A stretch of 64,000 nt of DNA, from contig OZ241910.1 in NCBI GenBank assembly GCA_965203755.1, forward strand, positions 2,666,001-2,730,000, in the 5' to 3' direction. The notes below the pieces were generated by a model. That model was not told the DNA's origin and made no database searches. It worked only from the letters and a program-made list of their open reading frames with translations. How positions within the stretch are numbered: the stretch's first letter is position 1; the number at the start of each line of letters is the position of its first letter. Made by a program: the position numbers and the translations under genes. This document shows positions 42,807-50,953 of this stretch, piece by piece. Source of the stretch: UBA6055 sp965203755. Lineage in GTDB: Bacteria; Chloroflexota; Anaerolineae; Aggregatilineales; Phototrophicaceae.

Positions 42807-42987
42807 AGCGAAAAGACAGTCGGTCAAGATGCCTATCGACATGGTGGAAATGACCCCTGCATTCAAAATATAACGAGAATAGCTTGGATAAGGCCTTCGC
42901 GGTGAGAAAAGACAATCGCCCATTCCGCTTGACTTCCTGTTGTTGTATGTGCCTGGCGAACGATGCCATTGACCGTATCGGGAGTTG

Positions 42988-43062
42988 CGCTGTCTGACGA
43001 AAGTTCGCTGCTGAAGCGCAAGACAGACAGCGAGAGTCAGCCCGAAGCGGCTGGCTCTTTTT
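42988..43062 (+). promoter_or_regulatory. Structured leader with intrinsic terminator (attenuator or unknown regulatory RNA)
   Basis: A nine-pair stem, CGCTGTCTG (42988-42996) with CAGACAGCG (43024-43032), is followed at once by a terminator hairpin: GAGTCAGCC (43034-43042), loop CGAAGC, GGCTGGCTC (43049-43057), then TTTTT (43058-43062). It lies 27 bases before the JAMM gene and downstream of the rightward promoter. There is no rightward gene upstream to be terminated, so it probably controls the operon or ends a short RNA. I do not recognise a known riboswitch class. Confidence 0.6.
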
Positions 43063-43089
43063 GATGGCAGTCATAAAAATGGAGAATCC

Positions 43090-43539
43090 ATGACGGTCCG
43101 CCTGCCAGCTGAAATGCGAAAAAAAATCTTCAAACAGATGGAAAGCGCCTATCCCGACGAAGGCGGCGGGTTTTTATTGGGAGAACTCGAAAACAATGAG
43201 ACCATCATAAGAAATATCGCGCCGGTTGACAACGTCTTTGAAAAAGAGGAGCGGCATCACCGATATGCGATGAAGCCGCAGGATTGGATGCGCCTGGAAG
43301 ATGCGGCTGATAAGCAGGGGCTCTTGCTGGTTGGCTGTTATCACAGTCATCCCGATTCGCCGGCGGCGCCTTCGGAATATGACCGCGTTCACGCGCTGCC
43401 AAACTTCCTCTATCTCATCGCCTCGGTGCTCGCCGCGAAAGCGGTAGACCTGCGCGCCTGGAAACTGAAAGCCGACCGCAGCGCATTCGTCAGCCAGACA
43501 GTCAGATCAGAGCCGGCGACGGCCGGTCAAGCCAAATGA
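43090..43539 (+). CDS. JAMM/MPN+ domain metalloprotease (Mec-like)
   Basis: A 149-residue zinc protease. The active site is complete: Glu in YPDEGGGFLLG near residue 24 and the motif HSHPDSPAAPSEYD near 87-100. Bacterial JAMM proteins of this size (Mec+ of Mycobacterium) remove cysteine or extra residues from the C-terminus of ubiquitin-like sulfur carriers. The next two genes are such a carrier and its E1-like activator, so the same role is likely. Confidence 0.92.
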   Translation: MTVRLPAEMRKKIFKQMESAYPDEGGGFLLGELENNETIIRNIAPVDNVFEKEERHHRYAMKPQDWMRLEDAADKQGLLLVGCYHSHPDSPAAPSEYDRVHALPNFLYLIASVLAAKAVDLRAWKLKADRSAFVSQTVRSEPATAGQAK

Positions 43540-43579
43540 AAATGAATTGATTCCGACATATTCACAGGAGAAACATGAA

Positions 43580-43879
43580 ATGGCAAGCATTCGCATTCCC
43601 ACGCCGCTCCGCGCGTATGCCCAAGGCGAATCCAGCATCGACGTGCCTGGCGCCACTGTGGGCGAGGCGCTGGTGAATCTGGTTGAACAGCACCCCGATT
43701 TGCGCCTGCACCTGTTCAACGATGATGAGCTCCGCAGTTTTGTCAATGTCTTTGTTGACGATGAGGATATTCGCTTCCTGCAAGGGCTTGATACCGAAAT
43801 CGAGGCTGATGGCGAACTGCGGATTATTCCCAGCATCGCCGGCGGGTTCTGCCGCCGCCGACAGAGCAATGGAGGTTGA
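43580..43879 (+). CDS. Ubiquitin-like sulfur carrier protein (MoaD/ThiS/CysO family)
   Basis: A 99-residue beta-grasp protein (MASIRIPTPLRAYAQGESSI, TVGEALVNLVEQHPDLR, FVNVFVDDEDIR, GELRIIPSIAGG). The family's functional Gly-Gly is at 88-89, but ten residues (FCRRRQSNGG) follow. The final GGA GGT codons also serve as the ribosome-binding site of the next gene. Processing to expose Gly89, probably by the adjacent JAMM protease, would be needed before adenylation unless the terminal Gly-Gly is itself used. AGGAG lies nine bases before the ATG. Confidence 0.88.
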   Translation: MASIRIPTPLRAYAQGESSIDVPGATVGEALVNLVEQHPDLRLHLFNDDELRSFVNVFVDDEDIRFLQGLDTEIEADGELRIIPSIAGGFCRRRQSNGG

Positions 43880-43881
43880 AC

Positions 43882-45126
43882 ATGTCCCGACTGCATCACC
43901 GTCTAGCTGATTTGACCAGCGAAGAGGTCAAACGTTACAGCCGTCATGTGATTATGCCCGAAGTAGGCATAGAAGGGCAGCGCCGCCTCAAGGCATCCAA
44001 TGTGCTGCTGATCGGCGCCGGCGGCCTAGGCAGCCCGCTCGCGCTTTATCTCGCCGCCGCCGGCATCGGACGAATTGGCTTGGTCGATTATGATGTGGTC
44101 GATTTCACCAATTTGCAGCGCCAGGTGATTCATGGGATCAGCGCTGTTGGACAGTCCAAACTGGACAGCGCCGCCGCGCGGATGCTGGATTTGAATCCCG
44201 ATATCCAAATTGTCAAATACAATCAGCCGCTGACCTCTGACAATGCCTTGTCCATTTTTGGCGCAAGCTGGGATATGGTGATTGACGGCACAGATAATTT
44301 CCCGACCCGCTATCTGGTCAACGATGCCTGCGTCAAGCTCGGCATCCCCAATGTCTATGGCAGCATCTTCCGCTTTGAAGGGCAGCTAAGCGTCTTCTAT
44401 GCGCCCAAAGGCCCCTGCTATCGCTGTATGTTTCCCGAACCGCCGCCGCCCGGGCTCGTGCCCAGCTGCGCCGAGGGCGGCGTGCTGGGGATATTGCCGG
44501 GAACAATCGGCACCATGCAGGCGACCGAAGCCATCAAGCTCTTGCTGGATATTGGCGAACCGATGATTGGCCGTATGCTGCTTTATGACGCCCTCGAAAT
44601 GAGCTTTCAGACCATCAAGGTTCGCAAAGACCCAAACTGCCCGGTTTGCAGCCTCCCCCAAGCCGATATCGAATTGATTGATTATGAACGGTTCTGCGGC
44701 ATGCCAGCCCACGACCGCAGCGAATTCAGCGCCGTGGACGAATCGGAAGCGCTAAACATTCAAACCGTCACAGTTCGCGGCCTCCGCCATGCGCTGGATA
44801 ATGGCGATGACATCCTGGTTGTTGATGTCCGCGACCCGCATGAATGGGACATCAGCGCGATTGAAGGCGCTTTGCGGATTCCCAAGCCAGCGATTCAACT
44901 GGCGAAAAACAGCATTCAGTCCGGGCGCAAACTGTGGCAAGAAACCATCCTCAAGGACATCCCCAAAGACAAGACGGTCTATCTTCACTGCCGCTCCGGC
45001 AAACGCAGCGCCGACAGCATCGCCTTCTTGTCCGAAATCGGCTATGACCTCGACCGGATGTATAATGTTGAAGGCGGCATTTTGGCTTGGGCTGATGAAA
45101 TCGACCCCGATATGCCCAAATACTAG
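43882..45126 (+). CDS. moeB: E1-like adenylyltransferase with C-terminal rhodanese domain (MoeB/ThiF-rhodanese)
   Basis: A 414-residue protein. The Rossmann ATP site is GAGGLGSPLALYLAAAG; RIGLVDYDVVDFTNLQRQ, DNFPTRYLVND and PSCAEGGVLGILPG (catalytic-type Cys) follow; CYRC and CPVC form the zinc site. From about residue 290 a rhodanese domain carries the active Cys in YLHCRSGKRS. It adenylates the carrier's C-terminal Gly and loads sulfur on it. Start is the ATG at 43882 using the GGAGG inside the carrier's last codons. Confidence 0.94.
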   Translation: MSRLHHRLADLTSEEVKRYSRHVIMPEVGIEGQRRLKASNVLLIGAGGLGSPLALYLAAAGIGRIGLVDYDVVDFTNLQRQVIHGISAVGQSKLDSAAARMLDLNPDIQIVKYNQPLTSDNALSIFGASWDMVIDGTDNFPTRYLVNDACVKLGIPNVYGSIFRFEGQLSVFYAPKGPCYRCMFPEPPPPGLVPSCAEGGVLGILPGTIGTMQATEAIKLLLDIGEPMIGRMLLYDALEMSFQTIKVRKDPNCPVCSLPQADIELIDYERFCGMPAHDRSEFSAVDESEALNIQTVTVRGLRHALDNGDDILVVDVRDPHEWDISAIEGALRIPKPAIQLAKNSIQSGRKLWQETILKDIPKDKTVYLHCRSGKRSADSIAFLSEIGYDLDRMYNVEGGILAWADEIDPDMPKY

Positions 45127-45163
45127 CGGAAAATTGAAAACCCGTTACACCGCATTGCAAACA

Positions 45164-45193
45164 AAAAGCCCTGGCGTCTCGCCGGGCTTTTCT
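45164..45193. terminator. Bidirectional terminator between the E1-like gene and korB
   Basis: AAAAAGCCC-T-GGCG / CGCC-GGGCTTTT forms a stem with a one-base bulge and a three-base loop, flanked by A-run and T-run, between convergent genes ending at 45126 and 45213. Confidence 0.75.
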
Positions 45194-45212
45194 ATTCGAA
45201 ACCGCGCAAAAC

Positions 45213-46250
45213 TTACATCAAGCTCTGCATGACTCGTTCCAATGCCGGTTTGGATGGCCGCAGGCTGTCGCTGTCCAGCTGCGCCAGCGGCGTCTCCACC
45301 AACTCCTCGGTATCCGCCAGCGTCGGCCGCGGCTCTTCATAATAAATCAAACCGGTCGAAAAAATCTCCTCGCGCATGGAACGTTCCAGCACATTCATTG
45401 CCAGGCGGCGGTTGCGCGGGTCATGATCCTTGTCGAGCTTCTTCAGCCGGATGTAAGAGCCATCGTGCATCTCAACCTGGATGACGTCGCCTTGGGCATA
45501 ATCGCCAATCTCGATTTCTTCTTTGGCATCCACATAATCGGGCGCCAAGATCTGGATTTCGTGCAGCGGCATCTTATGTTCCCGGCCATAAGGATAGCTC
45601 TTGGTTGAGGTTTCGGCATTGTTGAACGTGACGCACGGGCTGATGATATCCAGCACAGCCGTGCCCGAATGGCGCATGGCCGCCTGCAGCAGAGCCTGAA
45701 CCTGCTTGGCGTCGCCGCTGAAGCTGCGGGCGACGAATGTCGCGCCGGCGATCACCGCCTCCAGCGCCAAATCAATCGGCGGCATCTCGTTTTTGCCATA
45801 ATACTTGAGGAATTGGCCCTCATCCGCCGTCGCCGAAAACTGCCCCTTGGTCAGGCCATACACGCCGTTGTTCTCGATAATGTAGACGAAAGGCACATTG
45901 CGGCGGATCACATGCTTGAACTGCCCCATGCCAATCGAACCGCTGTCACCATCGCCGCTGACCGCGACGCAGGCGAGGCTCTTGTTAGCCATCAGCGCCC
46001 CGGTGACCACCGAGGGCATACGGCCATGCAGGGCGTTGAATCCATGCGACCCGCCGAGAAAATAAGCCGGCGTCTTGCTGGAACAGCCAATGCCGCTGAC
46101 CTTGATAATCTTGTGCTGTTCAATGCCCAGTTCATAAGCCATGCTGATGAGTTGATTGGATATCGAATCGTGTCCACAGCCAGGACAGAGCGTGCTTGGG
46201 CGGCCTTTGTACGCGTTGCGGCTTAAACCCAGATGATTGGTGCGGGCCAT
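45213..46250 (-). CDS. korB: 2-oxoacid:ferredoxin oxidoreductase, beta subunit
   Basis: The TPP-binding subunit, 345 residues: LCPGCGHDSI cluster/substrate motif at the N-terminus and the TPP motif GDGDSGSIGMGQFKHVIRRN near 95-115, ending in the family NN. With the alpha/gamma fusion encoded two bases upstream it oxidatively decarboxylates 2-oxoglutarate or pyruvate with ferredoxin, or runs in reverse. The short beta and fused alpha favour the 2-oxoglutarate type. Confidence 0.94.
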   Translation of the reverse strand: MARTNHLGLSRNAYKGRPSTLCPGCGHDSISNQLISMAYELGIEQHKIIKVSGIGCSSKTPAYFLGGSHGFNALHGRMPSVVTGALMANKSLACVAVSGDGDSGSIGMGQFKHVIRRNVPFVYIIENNGVYGLTKGQFSATADEGQFLKYYGKNEMPPIDLALEAVIAGATFVARSFSGDAKQVQALLQAAMRHSGTAVLDIISPCVTFNNAETSTKSYPYGREHKMPLHEIQILAPDYVDAKEEIEIGDYAQGDVIQVEMHDGSYIRLKKLDKDHDPRNRRLAMNVLERSMREEIFSTGLIYYEEPRPTLADTEELVETPLAQLDSDSLRPSKPALERVMQSLM

Positions 46251-46252
46251 GA

Positions 46253-48085
46253 TTAACCTTCCTGTTCTTTGATGCGGTCATAAATCCAGCTTGGAGTCAT
46301 TGGCAGCCCGTCTCCCAGCGCCAGTGAGCGCAGATGCGTCACATCGCCGGCATGTTCGAGGCGCATGAGTTGATTCAGCTGGCCGTCGAAGTTGTTTTCG
46401 ATGACATAGACGCGCCGATAGACGGCGATGAAATCACTGACGGATGATGCCAGCGGCAGCGCCCGAACCCGCAGGCAGCCGGTCTTGATGCCCTCGTCCG
46501 CCAGCCAGTCCCGCGCTTCGCGAATCGCATCGCCGTTGGTGCCAAAGGTGATGATGCCAATCTCGGCATCGTCATGCGATTCAATCACCGGCGGCGGCAG
46601 CAGTCGGCGCGCGGTCTCCATCTTCTTGCCAAGACGTCTCATGTTTTCAATCCAGTCGTCGCTGCGCTCGCTGTAATCAGCCATCTCATTGTGCCCGGTG
46701 CCGCGGGCGAAATAGGCTGAAAGGGGATGGTCGGTGCCAGGGATAGTGCGATAGGGTATGCCATCGCCATCGACATCCAGATACCGCCCCCACTTGCCGT
46801 GCCGCTCAATGAAAGCCTGCAAATCGGCGGCGTTCAGAACTTTGCCCCGGCGAATCGGCTCGTCCGGGTATTCAAAGGGGTCAGAAAGCCAGTTGTTCAT
46901 GCCCAAGTCCAGGTCGCTGATGACAAAAACCGGCGCCTGGAGCGTTTCGGCTATGTCAAAGGATCTCCAGCCAAACTCAAAGGCCTCCGCCAAATTGCCC
47001 GGCAGCAGGCAGATTTGCCGACTGTCGCCATGCCCGAGGAAATGCGTAAAGAGCAGATCCCCTTGGCTGGTGCGCGTCGGCAGGCCAGTGCTGGGCCCCA
47101 TGCGGGTGATGTTCCAAAATACAGCCGGTATTTCGGCGAAGCAGGCCAAACCGGCGAATTCCGCCATCAGGCTAATGCCGGGGCCGCTGGTGGCGGTCAA
47201 AGCGCGGCCGCCAGCCCAGCCGGCGCCGACGATGATGCCGGCCGCCGCCAGTTCATCTTCGGCTTGAATGATGGCGATGGTGTTTTCCTGGTCGTCGGTC
47301 TGGCGCAAATGGCGAAAACTGATAATCCCGTCAACAAAGCTGGTGGAGGGCGTGATCGGATACCAGGCGACGACGTTGACGCCGCCGAAGATAGCGCCCA
47401 ATGCGCCGGCATCGTTGCCGGTCATCAGGATTTTGCCAGTCGTGCCATTCATCTTTTCAAAGCGGTACGGGTCGGTCTTCTCGATGTTCTCCGCCGTCCA
47501 GTCATAAGCCAGCCTGACCACATGATGATTCATCATGGCCGGTTTTTCCCTGCCTTTGAAAGTCGCCAGCAGCACATCATAAATCACATCCAGAGGAATA
47601 TCGAAAAGTTTGGCGACCGCGCCGACGTAGGTCATGTTCTCGACCCGCTTGCGGAATGCGGACGGGACATCGGTTTGCCGCATCAGCTTGGCGACCGGAA
47701 TCTCATAATAGGATATGTCGCCGCGCTGTCGGATGACCCGGGCGATTTTGTCTGTTGTGATGCAAACGCCGCCCGGCGGCAGGCTGGCGGCATCTTCGGC
47801 GGCGGTGCTGTTGTTGTAGGCGACGACGATTTCTGTGACCGCCTTGCGGGCGGTATAGCCCGCTTTGCTGGCGCGGATGGTGTACCAGGTGGGCAAGCCT
47901 TTGATGTTTGATGGGAACAGATTCTTGCCGTTGACCGGAATCCCCATGCGGAATAAAGACATCACCAGCAGATTGTTCGAGGTCTGGCTGCCAGAGCCGT
48001 TCTTGGTGGCGACCGAAAACGCGAAATCGTTGATGACCGACTCTCGGTCGTCTAACTTGAGTTGAGTTCTTGCATTGACTGCCAT
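46253..48085 (-). CDS. korA: 2-oxoacid:ferredoxin oxidoreductase, fused gamma-alpha subunit
   Basis: A 610-residue protein with an N-terminal gamma domain (NDFAFSVATKNGSGSQTSN ... MGIPVNGKNLFPSNIKG) fused to an alpha domain (ALGAIFGGVNVVAWYPITPST, ATSGPGISLMAEFAGLA). The start is uncertain: ATG 48085 lacks a clear ribosome-binding site, and a TTG at 48100 lies 14 bases after GGAG. It is preceded by a truncated GntR-like frame under the promoter at 48275-48303. Confidence 0.93.
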   Translation of the reverse strand: MAVNARTQLKLDDRESVINDFAFSVATKNGSGSQTSNNLLVMSLFRMGIPVNGKNLFPSNIKGLPTWYTIRASKAGYTARKAVTEIVVAYNNSTAAEDAASLPPGGVCITTDKIARVIRQRGDISYYEIPVAKLMRQTDVPSAFRKRVENMTYVGAVAKLFDIPLDVIYDVLLATFKGREKPAMMNHHVVRLAYDWTAENIEKTDPYRFEKMNGTTGKILMTGNDAGALGAIFGGVNVVAWYPITPSTSFVDGIISFRHLRQTDDQENTIAIIQAEDELAAAGIIVGAGWAGGRALTATSGPGISLMAEFAGLACFAEIPAVFWNITRMGPSTGLPTRTSQGDLLFTHFLGHGDSRQICLLPGNLAEAFEFGWRSFDIAETLQAPVFVISDLDLGMNNWLSDPFEYPDEPIRRGKVLNAADLQAFIERHGKWGRYLDVDGDGIPYRTIPGTDHPLSAYFARGTGHNEMADYSERSDDWIENMRRLGKKMETARRLLPPPVIESHDDAEIGIITFGTNGDAIREARDWLADEGIKTGCLRVRALPLASSVSDFIAVYRRVYVIENNFDGQLNQLMRLEHAGDVTHLRSLALGDGLPMTPSWIYDRIKEQEG

Positions 48086-48120
48086 TGAGATGCTACGCAA
48101 GGATTTGCGTATGACTCCTT

Positions 48121-48237
48121 TCAGAAAATATGATTCAAGTTGGTCAATTCCTGAATAGACGGCAGCCGGTCGCCCGGCCGGTATCCCTGCCGCACGATGT
48201 AATTGATAAACTCTGAACCTAGGTTGATGTCGGTCAT
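48121..48237 (-). pseudogene. Truncated GntR-type helix-turn-helix fragment
   Basis: A 38-codon frame reads MTDINLGSEFINYIVRQ and then GYRPGDRLPSIQELTNLN before a stop. The pattern (aromatic/hydrophobic helix, GxxPGDRLPSxxEL) is the first part of a GntR winged helix; the recognition helix and the rest of the protein are missing. It is the first frame after the promoter at 48275-48303 and lies 35 bases before the korA ATG. It is a decayed regulator or a leader peptide derived from one. Confidence 0.55.
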
Positions 48238-48274
48238 TCGTCAGCTGAATGCTGTCAATCAGTTGTTAAAATAA

Positions 48275-48303
48275 ATTGTATCATTAAAGAAACAGCTTGT
48301 CTA
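48275..48303 (-). promoter_or_regulatory. Promoter of the GntR fragment and korAB
   Basis: On the minus strand TAGACA (48298-48303), 17 bases, TACAAT (48275-48280). Confidence 0.65.
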
Positions 48304-48323
48304 TAGTGTTCGGATTGGATTTT

Positions 48324-49490
48324 TTATCGGCGGAGTTTGACCATCCGTTCGGCGGCCTGTTCCAGCGTCGCGTCGCTTTTGCAGAAGGCGAACCTGACGT
48401 GATTTTCGGCAAGATGTTTATGGTTCGGGCTGAAGAACGCCGACGGCGGGATGGCCGCCACGCCAATATGCTCAATCAGATGCTTGCAGAATTCGACGTC
48501 ATCGCCGGCGTGAATCCGCGAAAAATCACCCATGATAAAATAAGTCCCTTCGGGCTGGACAGCCGACATGCCGCCGGCCTCGATCACCTGCATGACCAAC
48601 TCGCGCTTGCGGGTGTAAAGCGCTTGATATTCTTCATAGTAGCTGTTTCCCAGCGTGAAGGCATAGGCGACGGCTGCCTGTGTGGGATGGTTGGCGGCGA
48701 AGACGATAAATTGATGCGCCCGCCAGACGCCGGCGATCAAATCCGGATGCCCGTAAACCCAGCCGATCTTCCAGCCGGTCATGCCGAAGGTCTTGCCGGC
48801 GCTGCCGACGGTGACGGTGCGCTCAAACATGCCATCCAGCGAGGCGATGGCAATATGCCGATGCCCCTCAAAAATCAGATGCTCATAAACTTCATCAGAG
48901 ATCACAGTGACATCGTGCTCGATGCACAGATTGGCGATAAGTTGCAGTTCCGCGCGGGTATAAACCCGTCCGGTCGGGTTGTTGGGCGTGTTCAGGATAA
49001 GGGCGCGGGTATGCTTGCTGAAGGCCGCCCGCAGTTCGTCTTCGACGAAAGTCCAGTTGGGCGGGTGCATTGACACAAACACCGGCTTGCCGCCAGCCAT
49101 GATGACATTGGGAACATAGCTGTCATAATAGGGTTCAATGACAATCACTTCGTCGCCGGGGTCAACGAGGCCCATAACCGCGCTGAACACCCCTTGGGTG
49201 GCGCCGGCCGTGACAATCACGCCCGCGTTGGGGTCAACGTCAAGGTCATAGAAGATGCCGGCGTGCCGGGCGACGCCTTGGCGCAGGCGCGGCAGCCCCG
49301 GGCTCGGCGCGTATTGGTTGGCGCCGTCGCTGTTCAGCGCCTGGACGGCCGCATCAACGATAGCTTTGGGACCATCAAAATCAGGCCGCCCCTGTCCCAG
49401 ATTGACGGCTTGATGCTGATCGGCAAGCTGATTGATTTCGGTAAAAATCGTCGTGCCGAATGTGGCGACGCGGTTGGCGAAGACGGACAT
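48324..49490 (-). CDS. Class I/II PLP-dependent aminotransferase
   Basis: A 388-residue aminotransferase, family I: VNLGQGRPDFDGP, YAPSPGLPRLRQGVARH, NTPNNPTGRVY, SDEVYEHLIF and the PLP lysine in SAGKTFGMTGWKIGW. The sequence resembles kynurenine-oxoglutarate/methionine aminotransferases (YbdL, KAT) with the N-terminal NLGQG. Substrate is not determined. AGGAA precedes the ATG. Confidence 0.92.
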   Translation of the reverse strand: MSVFANRVATFGTTIFTEINQLADQHQAVNLGQGRPDFDGPKAIVDAAVQALNSDGANQYAPSPGLPRLRQGVARHAGIFYDLDVDPNAGVIVTAGATQGVFSAVMGLVDPGDEVIVIEPYYDSYVPNVIMAGGKPVFVSMHPPNWTFVEDELRAAFSKHTRALILNTPNNPTGRVYTRAELQLIANLCIEHDVTVISDEVYEHLIFEGHRHIAIASLDGMFERTVTVGSAGKTFGMTGWKIGWVYGHPDLIAGVWRAHQFIVFAANHPTQAAVAYAFTLGNSYYEEYQALYTRKRELVMQVIEAGGMSAVQPEGTYFIMGDFSRIHAGDDVEFCKHLIEHIGVAAIPPSAFFSPNHKHLAENHVRFAFCKSDATLEQAAERMVKLRR

Positions 49491-49546
49491 AAGTTAATTC
49501 CTGTTCCAAGTATGTTTAATCGTTCGTCTAATATAACACAAAATCC

Positions 49547-50431
49547 CTATACAGCGTGTCTTATCAGCAGGGCAGTCAGTTCCTTGCCGCGCACAAAATG
49601 AGGATTGTCATGTCGAGACTTGACAAATTCAAAATAGGCAGTCCGTTCTTCTGTCAGTTGCAGCAGGGTCTTCCAATGCGCTTGATATTTGACCGCCTGA
49701 CCACTTTTGTTTTTCCAATTTTTGGCGGCCCAAGCGCTTATCCACTGGTTCATTCCCTGCGCCAGATATTGTTGGGCGGTGTATATAGTCACCGCCTCGC
49801 TCGCCGCGATGCTCCGCAGGGTTTCGATAGCTCCGATAAGCGCGCCTTCAAGCTCGGTGGTATTAACAAGCACATCGTTGAGTTCGCTGGTATGGTTTCC
49901 ATCAACGACCACAGCTGACCAGGCGGTGGTCTGTTTTTTACCTGAATATCGAGTGGAAAGATAAATTTTAATCGCTGTATCGGCGATTGGCTGTGCTGGC
50001 GAATCGACCTTTGGCTTGACAAATCTCTTCCTTTCAGCAATCGCAAGTTTGTCACAACGTTCGTTATACACATTCCCAGAATGCCCAGCGACATATTGCC
50101 AAGTTATATGATGCACTGCCGCAATGTTAAAGTATTCGCGCCACAGCGTTTTGTTCTTCGCGGCTCGTTTTGTTCCTGTGGCGATGTCAATGACATATTT
50201 GGAATCCGTGACAATGGTGATGTTCACCGGGCTTCGCAGCCGCCTCAAGCCTTTGATAACCGCCATAAGTTCCATCTGGTTGTTGGTCGTCATTTCCTGC
50301 CCGCCGCTGATGACGGATTCCTTGATGACCTTGCCCTTCTCATTCACGGCGCAAAGGATCGCCGCCCAGCCGCCGGGCTGATTGTCGGCATGAATGTCGC
50401 AGGCGCCGTCGGTGTACATTGTGATTTGCAT
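49547..50431 (-). CDS. Ribonuclease H with a second, degenerate RNase H domain
   Basis: A 294-residue protein. Residues 1-135 are a complete type 1 RNase H with the carboxylates Asp8 (MYTDGAC), Glu54 (NNQMELMA), Asp76 (IVTDSKY) and Asp127 (GHSGNVYNERCD). Residues about 153-290 repeat the fold: IKIYLSTRYSGKKQ, NTTELEGALIGAI, AVTIYTAQQYL, and a Trp-rich handle NQWISAWAAKNWKNKSGQ. The first and third Asp are replaced by Ser159 and Ala219, so this copy is probably a substrate-binding module. The ATG at 50431 is family-like; earlier starts (50485, 50545) are possible. Confidence 0.88.
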   Translation of the reverse strand: MQITMYTDGACDIHADNQPGGWAAILCAVNEKGKVIKESVISGGQEMTTNNQMELMAVIKGLRRLRSPVNITIVTDSKYVIDIATGTKRAAKNKTLWREYFNIAAVHHITWQYVAGHSGNVYNERCDKLAIAERKRFVKPKVDSPAQPIADTAIKIYLSTRYSGKKQTTAWSAVVVDGNHTSELNDVLVNTTELEGALIGAIETLRSIAASEAVTIYTAQQYLAQGMNQWISAWAAKNWKNKSGQAVKYQAHWKTLLQLTEERTAYFEFVKSRHDNPHFVRGKELTALLIRHAV

Positions 50432-50521
50432 ATTGTCATTCAATCGAATAAGATGATGATGAAGTCTAGCATAATTGACGGGCATCGAGAATAGCCCCCC
50501 GATGGCGATCTGAGGTGAGTT

Positions 50522-50953
50522 ATGGTTGATGAAGCGGTCTTGCAAAAGAAACGTTACAGTTCATTTTTGAAGATCACGCAGACGGCTGGCGGGGCGGCGC
50601 TTACCGGGGCCGTGCCCGACCCGACGCTCGACATTGCCAAGCAGCTGGGCATTTCAATTGCCGACGCCTGGATGTGCCTTGGCATCTACCGCGACTACTT
50701 TGACCAAGAGCTTTCACAGCAAGATCTTGGCAGCATGATGCAAACCTCTGGCGTGATCATCTTGGGCGGCGGTTTGGTCGGTTATCTTGGCATTCGTCTG
50801 GCGCAAACGATCCTTAGCGAAATCCTGGAGGCGATTCCAATCGCCAATTCAATCATCACCGCGGTTGCCTTTGGCAGTTCAACATTCATCGTCGGTTTCG
50901 CCTGGCTGGCGATTGTCGAGCAGAACTATCTGCTCCAACATTCAGAAAGATAG
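50522..50953 (+). CDS. DUF697/YcjF-like membrane protein
   Basis: A 143-residue protein with two membrane segments. The order PDPTLDIAKQLGISIADAWM, LGIYRDYFDQELS, GGGLVGYLGIRLA and IPIANSIITAVAFGSSTFIVG resembles DUF697, which usually accompanies GTPases. No GTPase lies beside it. A GAGGTGAG site precedes the ATG. It is divergent from the RNase H gene, and its stop abuts the MFS gene stop. Confidence 0.7.
   Translation: MVDEAVLQKKRYSSFLKITQTAGGAALTGAVPDPTLDIAKQLGISIADAWMCLGIYRDYFDQELSQQDLGSMMQTSGVIILGGGLVGYLGIRLAQTILSEILEAIPIANSIITAVAFGSSTFIVGFAWLAIVEQNYLLQHSER

Noticed and set aside
42778..43062. Known small RNA (6S, SRP, RNase P, tmRNA) in the JAMM leader
   Set aside because: No conserved core sequences of these RNAs were seen and the 5' part cannot pair with the 3' end as a closing stem.
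42805..43074. 89-codon minus-strand frame in the gap before the JAMM gene
   Set aside because: No ribosome-binding site or family features; it overlaps the stem-loops of the plus-strand leader.
46727..47911. 394-codon plus-strand frame
   Set aside because: Antisense to korA, with no recognisable family features.
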